Origin: Streptomyces sp. UW30
GTDB lineage: Bacteria > Actinomycetota > Actinomycetes > Streptomycetales > Streptomycetaceae
Direction: 5' to 3'
Assembly: GCF_008042075.1 (NCBI RefSeq)
Contig: NZ_RDBN01000033.1
Span: forward strand, 288,223 to 335,820
DNA length: 47,598 nt
Every line of letters starts with the position of its first letter. The stretch's first letter is position 1. Shown here in pieces: positions 31,182 through 39,806 of the stretch. The notes beneath the pieces were generated by a model. The model saw only the letters and a program-made list of their open reading frames with translations, made no database searches and had not been told where the DNA came from. Made by a program: the position numbers and the translations under genes.

Positions 31182-32663
31182 ATGCAGAAGGGGATGCACA
31201 TCGACACGGAGCGCTGCGTGCGCGCCGTTCAGTCCAAGGATGCCCGCTTCGACGGATGGTTCTTCACGGCGGTCGTCACGACCGGGATCTACTGCCGGCC
31301 CAGCTGCCCGGTGGTCCCGCCCAAGCCGGAGAACATGCGGTTCTTCCCGAGCGCTGCCGCCTGCCAGCAGGCCGGGTTCCGGGCCTGCAAGCGCTGCCGC
31401 CCGGACACCAGCCCCGGTTCCCCGGAGTGGAACCAGCGCGCCGACCTCGTGGCCCGCGCGATGCGGCTGATCGCCGATGGCGTCGTGGACCGCGAGGGCG
31501 TGCCCGGCCTCGCCGCCCGGCTCGGCTACAGCACCCGGCAGATCGAACGCCAGCTCCTCGCCGAACTGGGCGCAGGCCCGCTGGCCCTGGCCCGCGCCCA
31601 GCGCGCCCAGGCGGCCCGCCTCCTCATCGAGACGACGCCGCTGCCCATGGCGGACGTCGCCTTCGCGGCCGGGTTCGCCTCCATCCGCACCTTCAACGAC
31701 ACCGTCCGCGAGGTCTTCGCCCTCTCACCGAGCGACCTGCGCACCCGCGCACCCCGCGCCAACCCGGGGACCACCACCGGCGCCCTCACCCTGCGCCTGC
31801 CGTTCCGCGCCCCCCTCAACCCCGACAACCTCTTCGGGCACCTCGCGGCGACCGCCGTACCCGGCGTCGAGGAGTGGCGGGACGGCGCCTACCGGCGCAC
31901 GCTCAGGCTGCCGTACGGCCACGGCATCGTGACGCTGACCCCGCAGCCGGACCACATCGCCTGCCGCCTCACCCTCGGCGACCTGCGCGATCTGACCGTG
32001 GCGATCAGCCGGTGCCGCCGGATGCTCGACCTGGACGCCGATCCGGTCGCGATCGACGACCAGTTGCGCACGGACCCGCTGCTCGCGCCCCTGGTCGACA
32101 AGGCGCCCGGCCGCCGGGTGCCGCGCACGGTCGACGAGGCCGAGTTCGCCGTCCGGGCCGTACTCGGCCAGCAGGTCTCCACAGCGGCGGCCCGCACCCA
32201 CGCGGCCCGCCTGGTCACCGCCCACGGCGAGCGGGTCGACGACCCCGAGGGCGCTCTCACCCACCTCTTCCCGTCCCCCGAGGCGCTGGCCCGCGTGGAC
32301 CCGGAGTCACTGGCGATGCCGCGGACCCGCCGTACGACGTTCACGACGCTGGTACGTCAACTGGCCGACGGTGACGTGCACTTGGGCCCCGAGAGCGACT
32401 GGCCGCAGACTCGGGCCAGGCTCCTCGCCCTCCCCGGCTTCGGACCCTGGACGGTCGACGTCATCGCGATGCGCGCCCTCGGCGACCCCGACGCCTTCCT
32501 CCCCACCGACCTCGGTATCCGCCGTGCCGCACAGGAGCTGGGCCTGCCGTCCACTCCCGCGGCCTTCACGGCCCGGGCGGCCGCCTGGCGCCCCTGGCGG
32601 GCGTACGCCGTCCAGTACCTGTGGGCGACGGACAGCCACCCGATCAACTTCCTCCCCGTGTAA
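31182..32663 (+). CDS. alkA: Ada-type methyl-sensing domain fused to AlkA DNA-3-methyladenine glycosylase
   Basis: A 493-residue DNA-repair protein. Residues 6-75 are an Ada zinc-finger domain with Cys38, Cys42, Cys69 and Cys72 (IYCRPSC, ACKRC); Cys38 is the expected methyl-phosphotriester acceptor. An AraC-type helix-turn-helix domain follows (about 85-185). Then come the AlkA N-terminal domain and a helix-hairpin-helix glycosylase domain (LPGFGPWTVDVIAMRALG; FLPTDLGIRRA holds the catalytic Asp). It should remove alkylated bases and also act as a methylation-triggered activator. The ATG at 31182 is used; MHIDTERC at 31194 is an alternative. Ogt follows ten bases downstream, forming an alkylation-repair operon. 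Confidence 0.9.
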   Translation: MQKGMHIDTERCVRAVQSKDARFDGWFFTAVVTTGIYCRPSCPVVPPKPENMRFFPSAAACQQAGFRACKRCRPDTSPGSPEWNQRADLVARAMRLIADGVVDREGVPGLAARLGYSTRQIERQLLAELGAGPLALARAQRAQAARLLIETTPLPMADVAFAAGFASIRTFNDTVREVFALSPSDLRTRAPRANPGTTTGALTLRLPFRAPLNPDNLFGHLAATAVPGVEEWRDGAYRRTLRLPYGHGIVTLTPQPDHIACRLTLGDLRDLTVAISRCRRMLDLDADPVAIDDQLRTDPLLAPLVDKAPGRRVPRTVDEAEFAVRAVLGQQVSTAAARTHAARLVTAHGERVDDPEGALTHLFPSPEALARVDPESLAMPRTRRTTFTTLVRQLADGDVHLGPESDWPQTRARLLALPGFGPWTVDVIAMRALGDPDAFLPTDLGIRRAAQELGLPSTPAAFTARAAAWRPWRAYAVQYLWATDSHPINFLPV

Positions 32664-32672
32664 GGAAAACCA

Positions 32673-33155
32673 GTGAAACAGCACACCGTGATCGACAGCC
32701 CGTACGGCCCGCTCACCCTGGTCGCCGAGGACGGCGTCCTGTGCGGCCTCTACATGACCGGCCAACGCCACCGCCCACCCGAGGAGAACTTCGGCGAGCG
32801 GGACGAGACGCCGTTCGGCGCGGCGATCGACGAGCTGGAGGCGTACTTCGCGGGCGAGTTGAAGGAGTTCACCCTCGAACTGCGGCTGAACGGCAGCGAG
32901 TTCCAGCGCCGGGTCTGGGACCAGCTGCGCCGGATCCCGTACGGCGAGACCCGCTCCTACGGCCAACTCGCCGACGCCCTCGGCAACTCCGGCGCCTCCC
33001 GCGCGGTCGGCCTCGCCAACGGCAAGAACCCGATCGGCATCATCGTCCCCTGCCACCGCGTCGTCGGCGCGGGCGGCGGCCTCACCGGCTACGGCGGCGG
33101 CCTGGACCGCAAGCAGCGGCTGCTGGACTTCGAGAGCGGGACCGCCCTGTTCTAG
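32673..33155 (+). CDS. ogt: methylated-DNA-protein-cysteine methyltransferase
   Basis: A 160-residue suicide repair protein that transfers methyl from O6-methylguanine to its active-site cysteine. The motif is IIVPCHRVVGAGGGLTGY, with the DNA-binding helix near IPYGETRSYGQLADALGN. The GTG at 32673 follows TAAGGAAAA, ten bases after the alkA stop, so the two genes are co-transcribed. Length is typical of Ogt. Its TAG overlaps the convergent VOC gene stop within CTAG (33152-33155). Confidence 0.93.
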   Translation: MKQHTVIDSPYGPLTLVAEDGVLCGLYMTGQRHRPPEENFGERDETPFGAAIDELEAYFAGELKEFTLELRLNGSEFQRRVWDQLRRIPYGETRSYGQLADALGNSGASRAVGLANGKNPIGIIVPCHRVVGAGGGLTGYGGGLDRKQRLLDFESGTALF

Positions 33156-33532
33156 GCCCCCGGCCCGCCGGCCCGCTCCGCCGCACCGCGCTCCACACAG
33201 AACTCGTTGCCCTCCGGGTCGGCGAGCACCGCCCAGCCCGTGCCGTCCGGGTTGCGGCGGTCGTCGACCAGGGTGGCGCCGAGGGCGAGGACCCGCTCGA
33301 CCTCCTCGTCCCGGGTGCGGTCCTGCGGCTGAAGGTCCAGGTGCACGCGGTTCTTGACGGTCTTGGGCTCGGGGACGGTGACGAACAACAGCCCCGCCCC
33401 CTCGATCAGCACATCCTCGGCCCCCGGCTCGTCGTCCTCGTGCACGTGCAGACCGAGCACCTGGGACCAGAAGACGGCCAGGCGGTAGGCGTCGGCGGAG
33501 TCGATCGTCACATGGCGTATCGCAGAGGTCAT
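33152..33532 (-). CDS. VOC (glyoxalase/bleomycin-resistance) family protein
   Basis: A 126-residue protein with two beta-alpha-beta-beta-beta modules of the vicinal-oxygen-chelate fold. RHVTIDSADAYRLAVFWSQV opens the first; HLDLQPQDRT and WAVLADPEGNEFCVE close the second. The His and Glu positions fit a metal site. The ATG at 33530-33532 is chosen as the family-like start. Substrate unknown; these proteins serve as lyases, dioxygenases or drug-binding proteins. It is convergent with ogt with a four-base overlap of stops. Confidence 0.85.
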   Translation of the reverse strand: MTSAIRHVTIDSADAYRLAVFWSQVLGLHVHEDDEPGAEDVLIEGAGLLFVTVPEPKTVKNRVHLDLQPQDRTRDEEVERVLALGATLVDDRRNPDGTGWAVLADPEGNEFCVERGAAERAGGPGA

Positions 33533-33719
33533 GATCACATTCTGTGCCACGCGCCGCGCCCGCGCAGCAGCTTGCGCACCCATACTCGTACGCCATCAGC
33601 CTGCACCCGCCTCCGGATGGCGCACCGCCGTCTTCCTCCCGAGTGACTGACCCCGGTGGCGCGCGCCACGCGATCGCCGGTGTCTGTACGAAGGAGGACC
33701 AGGCAGAGAGCGGGAGACC

Positions 33720-34340
33720 ATGGAGCGAGAGCGCAAGGGCCTGTCGACACCCCGGGCCGCCGGGGTGGCCGGGGTGGTGTTCGCGATCCTGATGGCCGCG
33801 GCGATCGTCCTGGTGCGCATCGCTCTGCCCAGCGGCGCCGGCGGCGACGACACACTCGACTCCGGACAGCGCAGTGCCGTGCAGGCGGCGCTGGAGCTCC
33901 TCCCGTTCGCGGGGATCGCGTTCCTGTGGTTCATGGGCGCCCTGCGCGAGCAGGCCGGCGAGGGCGAGGACCGGTTCGTCTCCACCGTGTTCCTGGGCAG
34001 CGGCCTGGTCTTCGTGGCCACTCTGTTCGGCGCTGCCGCGGCGGCCGGGACCGTGCTCGGCGAGAGCCGGCAGACCTCCGATTTCGGCCGCGACTTCGCC
34101 TACGCCCTGCTGACCACGTACGCCATGCGGATGGCGGCGGTGTTCATCATCACGACCTCCACGATCGGCCGCCGGCTCGGCGCCCTCCCGCGCCCGCTCG
34201 TCGTCCTCGGCTATCTGGCCGGCCTGACACTGCTCGTGGTCGGATCGGACGTGCCCTGGTCCGAACTGGTCTTCCCGGCCTGGGCGCTGGTCATCAGCGT
34301 GAACATCCTGTGGGGTCGGCGGCCCGCGGCTTCGGCCTGA
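33720..34340 (+). CDS. hypothetical four- to five-helix membrane protein
   Basis: A 206-residue integral membrane protein. Hydrophobic segments are AGVAGVVFAILMAAAIVLV, AALELLPFAGIAFLWFMGAL, STVFLGSGLVFVATLFGAAA, YAMRMAAVFIITTSTIG and LVVLGYLAGLTLLVVG, ending with WALVISVNILWG. There are no catalytic motifs. I do not recognise the family. The ATG at 33720 follows GGGAG. It precedes the ferredoxin/P450 operon by 108 bp and may be independent. Confidence 0.75.
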   Translation: MERERKGLSTPRAAGVAGVVFAILMAAAIVLVRIALPSGAGGDDTLDSGQRSAVQAALELLPFAGIAFLWFMGALREQAGEGEDRFVSTVFLGSGLVFVATLFGAAAAAGTVLGESRQTSDFGRDFAYALLTTYAMRMAAVFIITTSTIGRRLGALPRPLVVLGYLAGLTLLVVGSDVPWSELVFPAWALVISVNILWGRRPAASA

Positions 34341-34448
34341 TACGGCCGTCGCGCTCACTCGAACGGTCTCCCCCTCGTCGCCGCGACCCCTCCTGCCGCC
34401 GAGAGTGGTCGCAGAGGGCTCACCGGGCCGTCGGAGAGGACCGATCCC

Positions 34449-34676
34449 GTGGTAAGGATTGCCGTCGATCTGAACCGATGCCAGGGGTATGCGCAGTGCG
34501 CGTTCCTCGCCCCCGAGGTCTTCGCCATGCACGGCGAGGAGGCCCTGCTGTACGACCCCGAGGTCGACGAGACACAGCGCGAGCAGCTGGCCCGGGCCGC
34601 CGCGGCCTGCCCCGTCCAGGCCATCCTCGTCGATGCCGTGGACGTACCGGCCGAGGCGGTGTCCGGTGCCCCGTGA
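34449..34676 (+). CDS. [3Fe-4S]-type ferredoxin
   Basis: A 75-residue ferredoxin. Three cluster cysteines are visible: NRCQGYAQCAF (C-x5-C) and ACPVQAI. This is the single [3Fe-4S] pattern used by Streptomyces P450 partner ferredoxins. The C-terminus is short and acidic. The GTG at 34449 is preceded by GGAGAGGA. It overlaps the reductase gene start, and the P450 follows, so electrons probably go from NAD(P)H via reductase and this ferredoxin to the P450. Confidence 0.92.
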   Translation: MVRIAVDLNRCQGYAQCAFLAPEVFAMHGEEALLYDPEVDETQREQLARAAAACPVQAILVDAVDVPAEAVSGAP

Positions 34677-36057
34677 CGGATCCCTGGAACGGCTCCGGGG
34701 CGAGGGCCGCATCGTCGTCGTCGGCGCCTCGCTGGCCGGACTGCGGGCCGCCGAGACCCTGCGGGCCAAGGGCTTCGCCGGGTCACTGACCATGATCGGC
34801 GACGAGCCCCACGAACCGTACGACCGACCCCCGCTGTCCAAGCAGGTGCTGCTCGGCAGGGCGAGCGCCGAGCGCACCGCACTGCCCAGGCTCCGGTCCG
34901 TCGACGCGACCTGGCGGCTCGGCGTCGCGGCCACCGGCCTGGACATGGCCGCCCGGCGGGTACGGCTGGCCGACGGCGACGAGGTGCCGTACGACCGGCT
35001 GCTGATCGCCACCGGGGTCAGCGCGCGACCGTGGCCGCACGAGGCCGAGGCCGAACTCGACGGCGTCTTCGGCCTGCGGACCCGCGACGACAGCGCCGCG
35101 CTCGCCCGGCGGCTCGACGCACGGCCCAAGCGGGTCCTCGTCATCGGGGCCGGGTTCACCGGCTCCGAGATCGCCTCCGCCTGCCGCGAACGCGGACTGC
35201 GCGTCACCGTCGCCGAGCGCGCCGCGGCGCCCCTGGCCGGCGCCCTCGGCGGCGTCGTCGGAGCGGTCTCGGCCGAGATGCAGCGCGAGCACGGGGTGGA
35301 CCTGCGGTGCGGGGTCATGGTGACCGCCCTGGAGGGCGACGCCTCGGGACGGGTGCGCGCCGCGCAGCTGTCCGACGGCTCCACCGTGGAGACCGACGTG
35401 GTGATCGTCTCGCTCGGCTCCACCCGCAACACCGGATGGCTCGCCGGGTCCGGACTCGGGGCCGGCCCCCGCGGCATCGCCTGCGACGCCGGCTGCCGCG
35501 CCTTCGACATCCGCGGAATCGTCACCGACGACATCTACGCGGCGGGCGACGTCGCCCGCTGCCCGCACCCCCTGTTCGGCTACCAGTTCCTGGCCCTGGA
35601 GCACTGGGGCAACGCCGTCGCCCAGGCCGGGATCGCCGCGCACAACATGGTCAGCGAGAGCATCGACCGCGTACCCCACATGGAAGTGCCGGCCTTCTGG
35701 TCCGCGCAGTTCGGAGTCAACATCAAGTCGGTGGGAGTGCCGTCGATGGGGACCGAGATCCTCATCTCCCAGGGCTCACTCGCCAGCCGCCGGTTCATCG
35801 GCGTCTACGGGTACCAGGGGCGCGTCATCGGCGCCGTCGCCTTCGACCACGGCCGGTGGCTGCCGTTCTACCAGGAGCTGATCCAGACCAACGCGCCGTT
35901 CCCGCCGCCGTTCGCCACGGTCGACCGGCACCAGGACGGACAGCGGCCGGTCGACGCGGACTTCCCCGACCCCTCGGTACCCACCCACGGGCCCACCGTG
36001 ACCCTCAGCGGATACTCGCCGGCCGACCGCCGGACGACGTTCATCCCCGCGCACTGA
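34666..36057 (+). CDS. NAD(P)H-dependent ferredoxin reductase (rhodocoxin reductase-like)
   Basis: A 463-residue FAD-dependent pyridine-nucleotide-disulphide-type oxidoreductase. It has an FAD site VVVGASLAGLRAAET, the hydride-transfer region PYDRPPLSKQVLLG, a NAD(P) site VLVIGAGFTGSEIASACRER and a second FAD motif IYAAGDVARCPHPLFG. It reduces the ferredoxin next to it. The GTG at 34666 gives an 11-bp overlap with the ferredoxin gene, implying translational coupling; other start codons are absent nearby. The C-terminal extension (PSVPTHGPTVTLSG) is a little longer than in minimal reductases. Confidence 0.88.
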   Translation: MPRDGSLERLRGEGRIVVVGASLAGLRAAETLRAKGFAGSLTMIGDEPHEPYDRPPLSKQVLLGRASAERTALPRLRSVDATWRLGVAATGLDMAARRVRLADGDEVPYDRLLIATGVSARPWPHEAEAELDGVFGLRTRDDSAALARRLDARPKRVLVIGAGFTGSEIASACRERGLRVTVAERAAAPLAGALGGVVGAVSAEMQREHGVDLRCGVMVTALEGDASGRVRAAQLSDGSTVETDVVIVSLGSTRNTGWLAGSGLGAGPRGIACDAGCRAFDIRGIVTDDIYAAGDVARCPHPLFGYQFLALEHWGNAVAQAGIAAHNMVSESIDRVPHMEVPAFWSAQFGVNIKSVGVPSMGTEILISQGSLASRRFIGVYGYQGRVIGAVAFDHGRWLPFYQELIQTNAPFPPPFATVDRHQDGQRPVDADFPDPSVPTHGPTVTLSGYSPADRRTTFIPAH

Positions 36058-36081
36058 CCCGCACGGCCACGAGGACCTGCC

Positions 36082-37317
36082 ATGACGCAATCCCTGCTGC
36101 ACCGCATCCTGGACCCCGCCAACCGGGCCGACCCGTACCCGATCTACGAAGAGCTGCGCAGGACGCCGGTCCACCACGAGGCCGACGGCCCGTACATCGT
36201 CGGCACCTACTACGAGATCCGCAGCCTGCTGCACGATCCCCGGATCAGCTCCGACGCCCGCAACCTGGCCTCGAACACCGCCGACCCGCTGGCCGAGGCG
36301 CCCCATGAGGAGGGCGCCCTGCCGCCGGGCTTCCTGAAGCTCGACCCGCCGGAACACGACCGGCTGCGCCGGATGACGAACCGGCCCTTCGGCCCGCCGC
36401 ACTCCCCCCACCGCGTCGACGGGATGCGCCCGGAACTCCACGACATCGTCGCCGGCCTCATCGACGGCATCGGCGACCCGGCCCGGATCGACCTGGTGGA
36501 CCAGTTCTCGTACCCGTTCCCGGTGACGGTGATCTGCCGGCTGCTCGGCGTGCCGCGCGACGACGAGGCGCGCTTCCACATCTGGGCGGACACCCTCGCC
36601 GCGAGCCTGGATCCCAACCCGGACGCGGATTCAGCCGCGCGCAGCAAGGGCGCCCACGACGCCCGAATGCAGCTCGGCATGTACCTGGCCGGCCTGATCG
36701 AGGAGCGCCGCAAGAACCCCGGCGACGACATGCTCTCCCAGCTGGCGACGGCCAAGGGCGAGGACGGCCCGATGTCGACGATGGAACTGCTGAGCACCGC
36801 GGCGCTGCTGCTGATCGCGGGTCACGAGACCACGGTCAACCTCATCACCAACGGCATGCTGACCCTGCTGCGCAATCCCGACGTCCTGCAGCGGCTGCGC
36901 AGCGATCCACGGCTGGCCGTGCCCATCGTCGAGGAACTGCTGCGTTTCGAGCCGCCGGTGCAACTGCTGCCGCAGCGCATCCCCCTCGCCGACATCGAGG
37001 TCCGCGGGGTCACCATCCCCAAGGGCGCCCCCATCTGGCTGGTCCTCGCGTCGGGCAACCGCGACCCCCGGCGCTTCACGGACCCGGACCGCTTCGACCC
37101 CGACCGCCCCGACATCCAGCACCTCGGCCTCGGCAGCGGCATCCACAGCTGCTTCGGCGCACCGCTCGCCCGGCTGGAGGCCCAGTTCGCCCTGGCGGAG
37201 CTGGCCCGCAGGCTGGAGAACCCACGACTGCTTCAGGACCCGCCGCCGTACCGGCAGAACGCCGTGCTGCGCGGGCCCCGGCATCTGCACATCGGTTGCG
37301 ACGGGATCCGCCCCTAA
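36082..37317 (+). CDS. cytochrome P450
   Basis: A 411-residue bacterial class I P450. Landmarks are LDPPEHDRLRRM (C-helix), the I-helix LLIAGHETTVNLI, ExxR in EELLRFEPPVQ, and heme-binding HLGLGSGIHSCFGAPLARLE with the thiolate Cys. The usual FGxGxHxCxG begins LG here, so the conserved Phe next to the heme is Leu. ExxR and the acid-alcohol pair are intact, so it should be active. Electron supply is the upstream ferredoxin and reductase. ATG 36082 follows GAGG. Its TAA overlaps the convergent sirtuin stop (37314-37317). Confidence 0.92.
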   Translation: MTQSLLHRILDPANRADPYPIYEELRRTPVHHEADGPYIVGTYYEIRSLLHDPRISSDARNLASNTADPLAEAPHEEGALPPGFLKLDPPEHDRLRRMTNRPFGPPHSPHRVDGMRPELHDIVAGLIDGIGDPARIDLVDQFSYPFPVTVICRLLGVPRDDEARFHIWADTLAASLDPNPDADSAARSKGAHDARMQLGMYLAGLIEERRKNPGDDMLSQLATAKGEDGPMSTMELLSTAALLLIAGHETTVNLITNGMLTLLRNPDVLQRLRSDPRLAVPIVEELLRFEPPVQLLPQRIPLADIEVRGVTIPKGAPIWLVLASGNRDPRRFTDPDRFDPDRPDIQHLGLGSGIHSCFGAPLARLEAQFALAELARRLENPRLLQDPPPYRQNAVLRGPRHLHIGCDGIRP

Positions 37318-38066
37318 CCGCGCTCCACCTGGCCGCTCTTCGTGCCGAGCTCGCTCAACAGCTTCGGCAGCGCCGAACCGATGGGCTCGCGCACCACCTC
37401 GTCGGCGAGTTCGTCGTACGGTGTCGGCTCCGCGTTGACGATGACGAGCCGGGCGCCGTGGTCGGCGGCGATGCCCGCGAGGCCGGCGGCGGGCTGCACC
37501 TGGAGGCTGGTGCCGACGGCGATGAACACCTGGCAGGCCTTGGTGATGGCGACCGCCTCGCCGAGGACCACCGGGTCGAGCCGCTCGCCGAACATGACCG
37601 TCGCCGACTTCAGGATCCCGCCGCACTCCAGGCACGGCGGATCCGGCTCACCGGCCTCGACCCGGGCCAGGGCGTCCTCCATCGGGCCGCGCGCATGGCA
37701 CTTCGTGCACACCACACTGCGTGCGCTGCCGTGCAGTTCGAGCACCTTGCGGGCGGGCAACCCGGCGAGCTGGTGCAGCCCGTCCACGTTCTGCGTGATC
37801 ACCCGCACAGGCACCCCGGACCGCTCCAGCTCGGCCACCGCCCGGTGCGCGGAGTTCGGCTCGGCCCTGAGCGCGCGGTTCCCCCGCCGCATCTGCCACG
37901 AGCGGCGCCGGATCTCCGGATCGCCCATGTAGTACTCGTACGTCACGAGCTTCTCGGCCTCCGGGTCCCGGCGCCACAGCCCGTTCGGCCCGCGGTAGTC
38001 GGGGATCCCGGAGTCCGTGCTGATACCGGCGCCGCTGAGGAGGGCGACGAGGGGCGGCTTGGTCAT
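37314..38066 (-). CDS. sirtuin (NAD-dependent protein deacylase)
   Basis: A 250-residue Sir2-family enzyme that removes acyl groups from protein lysines using NAD. GAGISTDSGIPDYRGPNGLW is the NAD motif, TQNVDGLHQ the core, LHGSAR holds the general-base His, and CTKC with CLECGG binds the structural zinc. The ATG at 38064-38066 is used. No cobB-like zinc-loop truncation is seen. It converges on the P450 with a four-base overlap and is otherwise a stand-alone gene. Confidence 0.93.
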   Translation of the reverse strand: MTKPPLVALLSGAGISTDSGIPDYRGPNGLWRRDPEAEKLVTYEYYMGDPEIRRRSWQMRRGNRALRAEPNSAHRAVAELERSGVPVRVITQNVDGLHQLAGLPARKVLELHGSARSVVCTKCHARGPMEDALARVEAGEPDPPCLECGGILKSATVMFGERLDPVVLGEAVAITKACQVFIAVGTSLQVQPAAGLAGIAADHGARLVIVNAEPTPYDELADEVVREPIGSALPKLLSELGTKSGQVERG

Positions 38067-38152
38067 GGCACCGAGCGTAGGACGGCCGCGGTGGCGGCGG
38101 CGAACGGATATCCGAGCGGCCTCCGCCACCACGGCACCCTCATCGGCCCCGG

Positions 38153-38425
38153 TCAGCCTTCGTCGTCGTCCGGCTGCGGCGGGCCGAAGGTCTCGATACG
38201 GGGATTGGCGTACGGTCCGCCGCCCCCGGGAGTCCCCCTGATCCGTTCCCCGGCGCTCTCCGTGACCAGCAGGACATACACCTGGCGCGCCGGATCCACG
38301 CAGACCAGTCCGTACGCCGCGTCCACCTCGTCGTCCGCCAGCCGCAGCCGACGCACGGCGTCCCGCAGCGTGGCGCCCGGCCAGAGCGTCACGCTGACAA
38401 GGACGGTGGGGCTCTCGGCAGCCAT
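38153..38425 (-). CDS. small protein in the paralogue/subtilase operon
   Basis: A 90-residue acidic protein. Predicted layout is strand (TVLVSVTLWPGA), helix (LRDAVRRLRLADDEVDAA), strand (YGLVCVDPARQVYVLLV) and a Gly/Pro-rich tail. The short beta-alpha-beta arrangement recalls peptidase propeptide-type inhibitors, but that is only a resemblance. The ATG at 38423-38425 is seven bases after the subtilase stop, so it is in the same operon. It may be an inhibitor, chaperone or adaptor of the protease; function unproven. Confidence 0.7.
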   Translation of the reverse strand: MAAESPTVLVSVTLWPGATLRDAVRRLRLADDEVDAAYGLVCVDPARQVYVLLVTESAGERIRGTPGGGGPYANPRIETFGPPQPDDDEG

Positions 38426-38432
38426 GGGTCTC

Positions 38433-39806
38433 CTAGACGCGGGCGCCGTTCTTGGCGCGTCGGCGCAGTGCGTCCACGATCGACGTGGTGCTGATGATGC
38501 CGTACCCGTAGTCGTGGTCGAACCCGGCCACTCCCGCGTCATTGGCGGTACGCCGCAGCAGGGTGCGCATCCCGGCGGGGGAGAGCTGCCGGGGCGTCAG
38601 CCGGGTGCGCACCGCCGCGACGACGCCCGCCGCGACCGGGCAGGCGGCCGACGTCCCCGAGTCGGGGCTGCCCGCGCCGAACGCCTCCGAGCCGGAGAAG
38701 TGGGTGCAGGCGGCCAGGTCGGGCTTGCGCGAGGTGAGCCGGCCCGGGCCCTGGGAGGAGTAGCCGACCCGCTTCCCGTGCACGTCGACGCCGGCCACCG
38801 AGAGCACCCGGGGATGCGAGTTGGCCCCGGTGATGGGCCGGTTCGGGAAGGCGCACCGGCCGTCGGGACAGTCCCGTCCGCAGTTCCCCGCGGCGAACAG
38901 GATGTCGGCGCCGGCCTCCTCCAGCGCGGACACGGCCAGGTTGAAGGGGTGGGCGCGGTTGTCGGAGTAGTTGCCGGGATGCCCGGGCGGGAAGTCCCAG
39001 GCCGGGCTGAACGAACCCCAGCTGTTGCTGACGACGAGCGCCGCGCGTTGCGCACGCGGAACGGCCTCCAGCAGGGACCGCAGATGCGCGAAGGCGGCGA
39101 CCGCGTCGGACAGCAGGCCCTCCAGGGCCGTCGCGCCCGGCCGCCGGGACAGCAGCACGGGCAGGTCCAGCAGGTCCGCCCGCTCGGCGACGATCAGCGC
39201 GTCGTAGGCGCACATCGTGCCGTGATGCACCGGGAACCGCCCGAAGTCACCGTCGACGCCGGCGGGTTTCCAGCTGAGCTCCTCCTTGACCGAGACGTCC
39301 GCGCCGCCCAGCGCGCTGCTGACGTGCGCGGCGTTGATGCCGGTGTCGACGACGGCGAGCGCGACGCCCCGCCCGTCGAGGCCCTCTTGGGTGAGCGGGT
39401 CGGTGAGCGTGCGACGGACGTCGTCGGAGTCGCCCACGGGGGGAGTGCCGCCGCAGACGGGGTTCGTCGCGATCACCGGATCGGAGGAGATGCCCACGAT
39501 GTCGGGCCGCGCGGCGGCGAGCAGGGCCAGCCGGCCGGCCAGGTCACGGTCCTGGATCTCGCCGCGGACCAGCACACTCGCATCCTCGGGGGCCAGGGAG
39601 AACACGAGGGGCTGGTCCAGCGACAGCGGATCGCCGCCGGGCTCCGCGGGGCGCGGCCGGGGCATCGCAACCGGTACGAACGCCGGATCCAGCACCAGCC
39701 CGGGAACCTCGCCGGCCACCTCGGCGGCCCGCGGGGTGGGGGTCCCGGGATCGACTACGGCCGCGACGACATCGCGCTCGGGCCGCAACTGAACCATTAC
39801 TCGCAT
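38433..39806 (-). CDS. cytoplasmic S8-family subtilase
   Basis: A 457-residue subtilisin-like serine peptidase without a signal peptide. Catalytic residues are Asp154 (AVVDTGINAAHV), His195 (FPVHHGTMCA), oxyanion Asn308 (FAAGNCGRDC) and Ser386 (SGTSAACPVAAG). The first 130 residues form a separate N-terminal region (MRVMVQLRPERDVVAAVVDP) that may be a prodomain or partner-binding domain. The cysteines NCGRDC and GRC may bind metal or form a disulphide. The ATG at 39804-39806 follows GGGGGAA. Its start overlaps the end of the preceding 251-residue gene by 10 bp, so the two are translationally coupled. Confidence 0.88.
   Translation of the reverse strand: MRVMVQLRPERDVVAAVVDPGTPTPRAAEVAGEVPGLVLDPAFVPVAMPRPRPAEPGGDPLSLDQPLVFSLAPEDASVLVRGEIQDRDLAGRLALLAAARPDIVGISSDPVIATNPVCGGTPPVGDSDDVRRTLTDPLTQEGLDGRGVALAVVDTGINAAHVSSALGGADVSVKEELSWKPAGVDGDFGRFPVHHGTMCAYDALIVAERADLLDLPVLLSRRPGATALEGLLSDAVAAFAHLRSLLEAVPRAQRAALVVSNSWGSFSPAWDFPPGHPGNYSDNRAHPFNLAVSALEEAGADILFAAGNCGRDCPDGRCAFPNRPITGANSHPRVLSVAGVDVHGKRVGYSSQGPGRLTSRKPDLAACTHFSGSEAFGAGSPDSGTSAACPVAAGVVAAVRTRLTPRQLSPAGMRTLLRRTANDAGVAGFDHDYGYGIISTTSIVDALRRRAKNGARV

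Noticed and set aside
32307..35534. A 1075-residue open frame on the minus strand
   Set aside because: It is antisense to alkA, ogt, the membrane protein and the ferredoxin/reductase genes, with no family-like sequence. High GC content leaves such frames open by chance.
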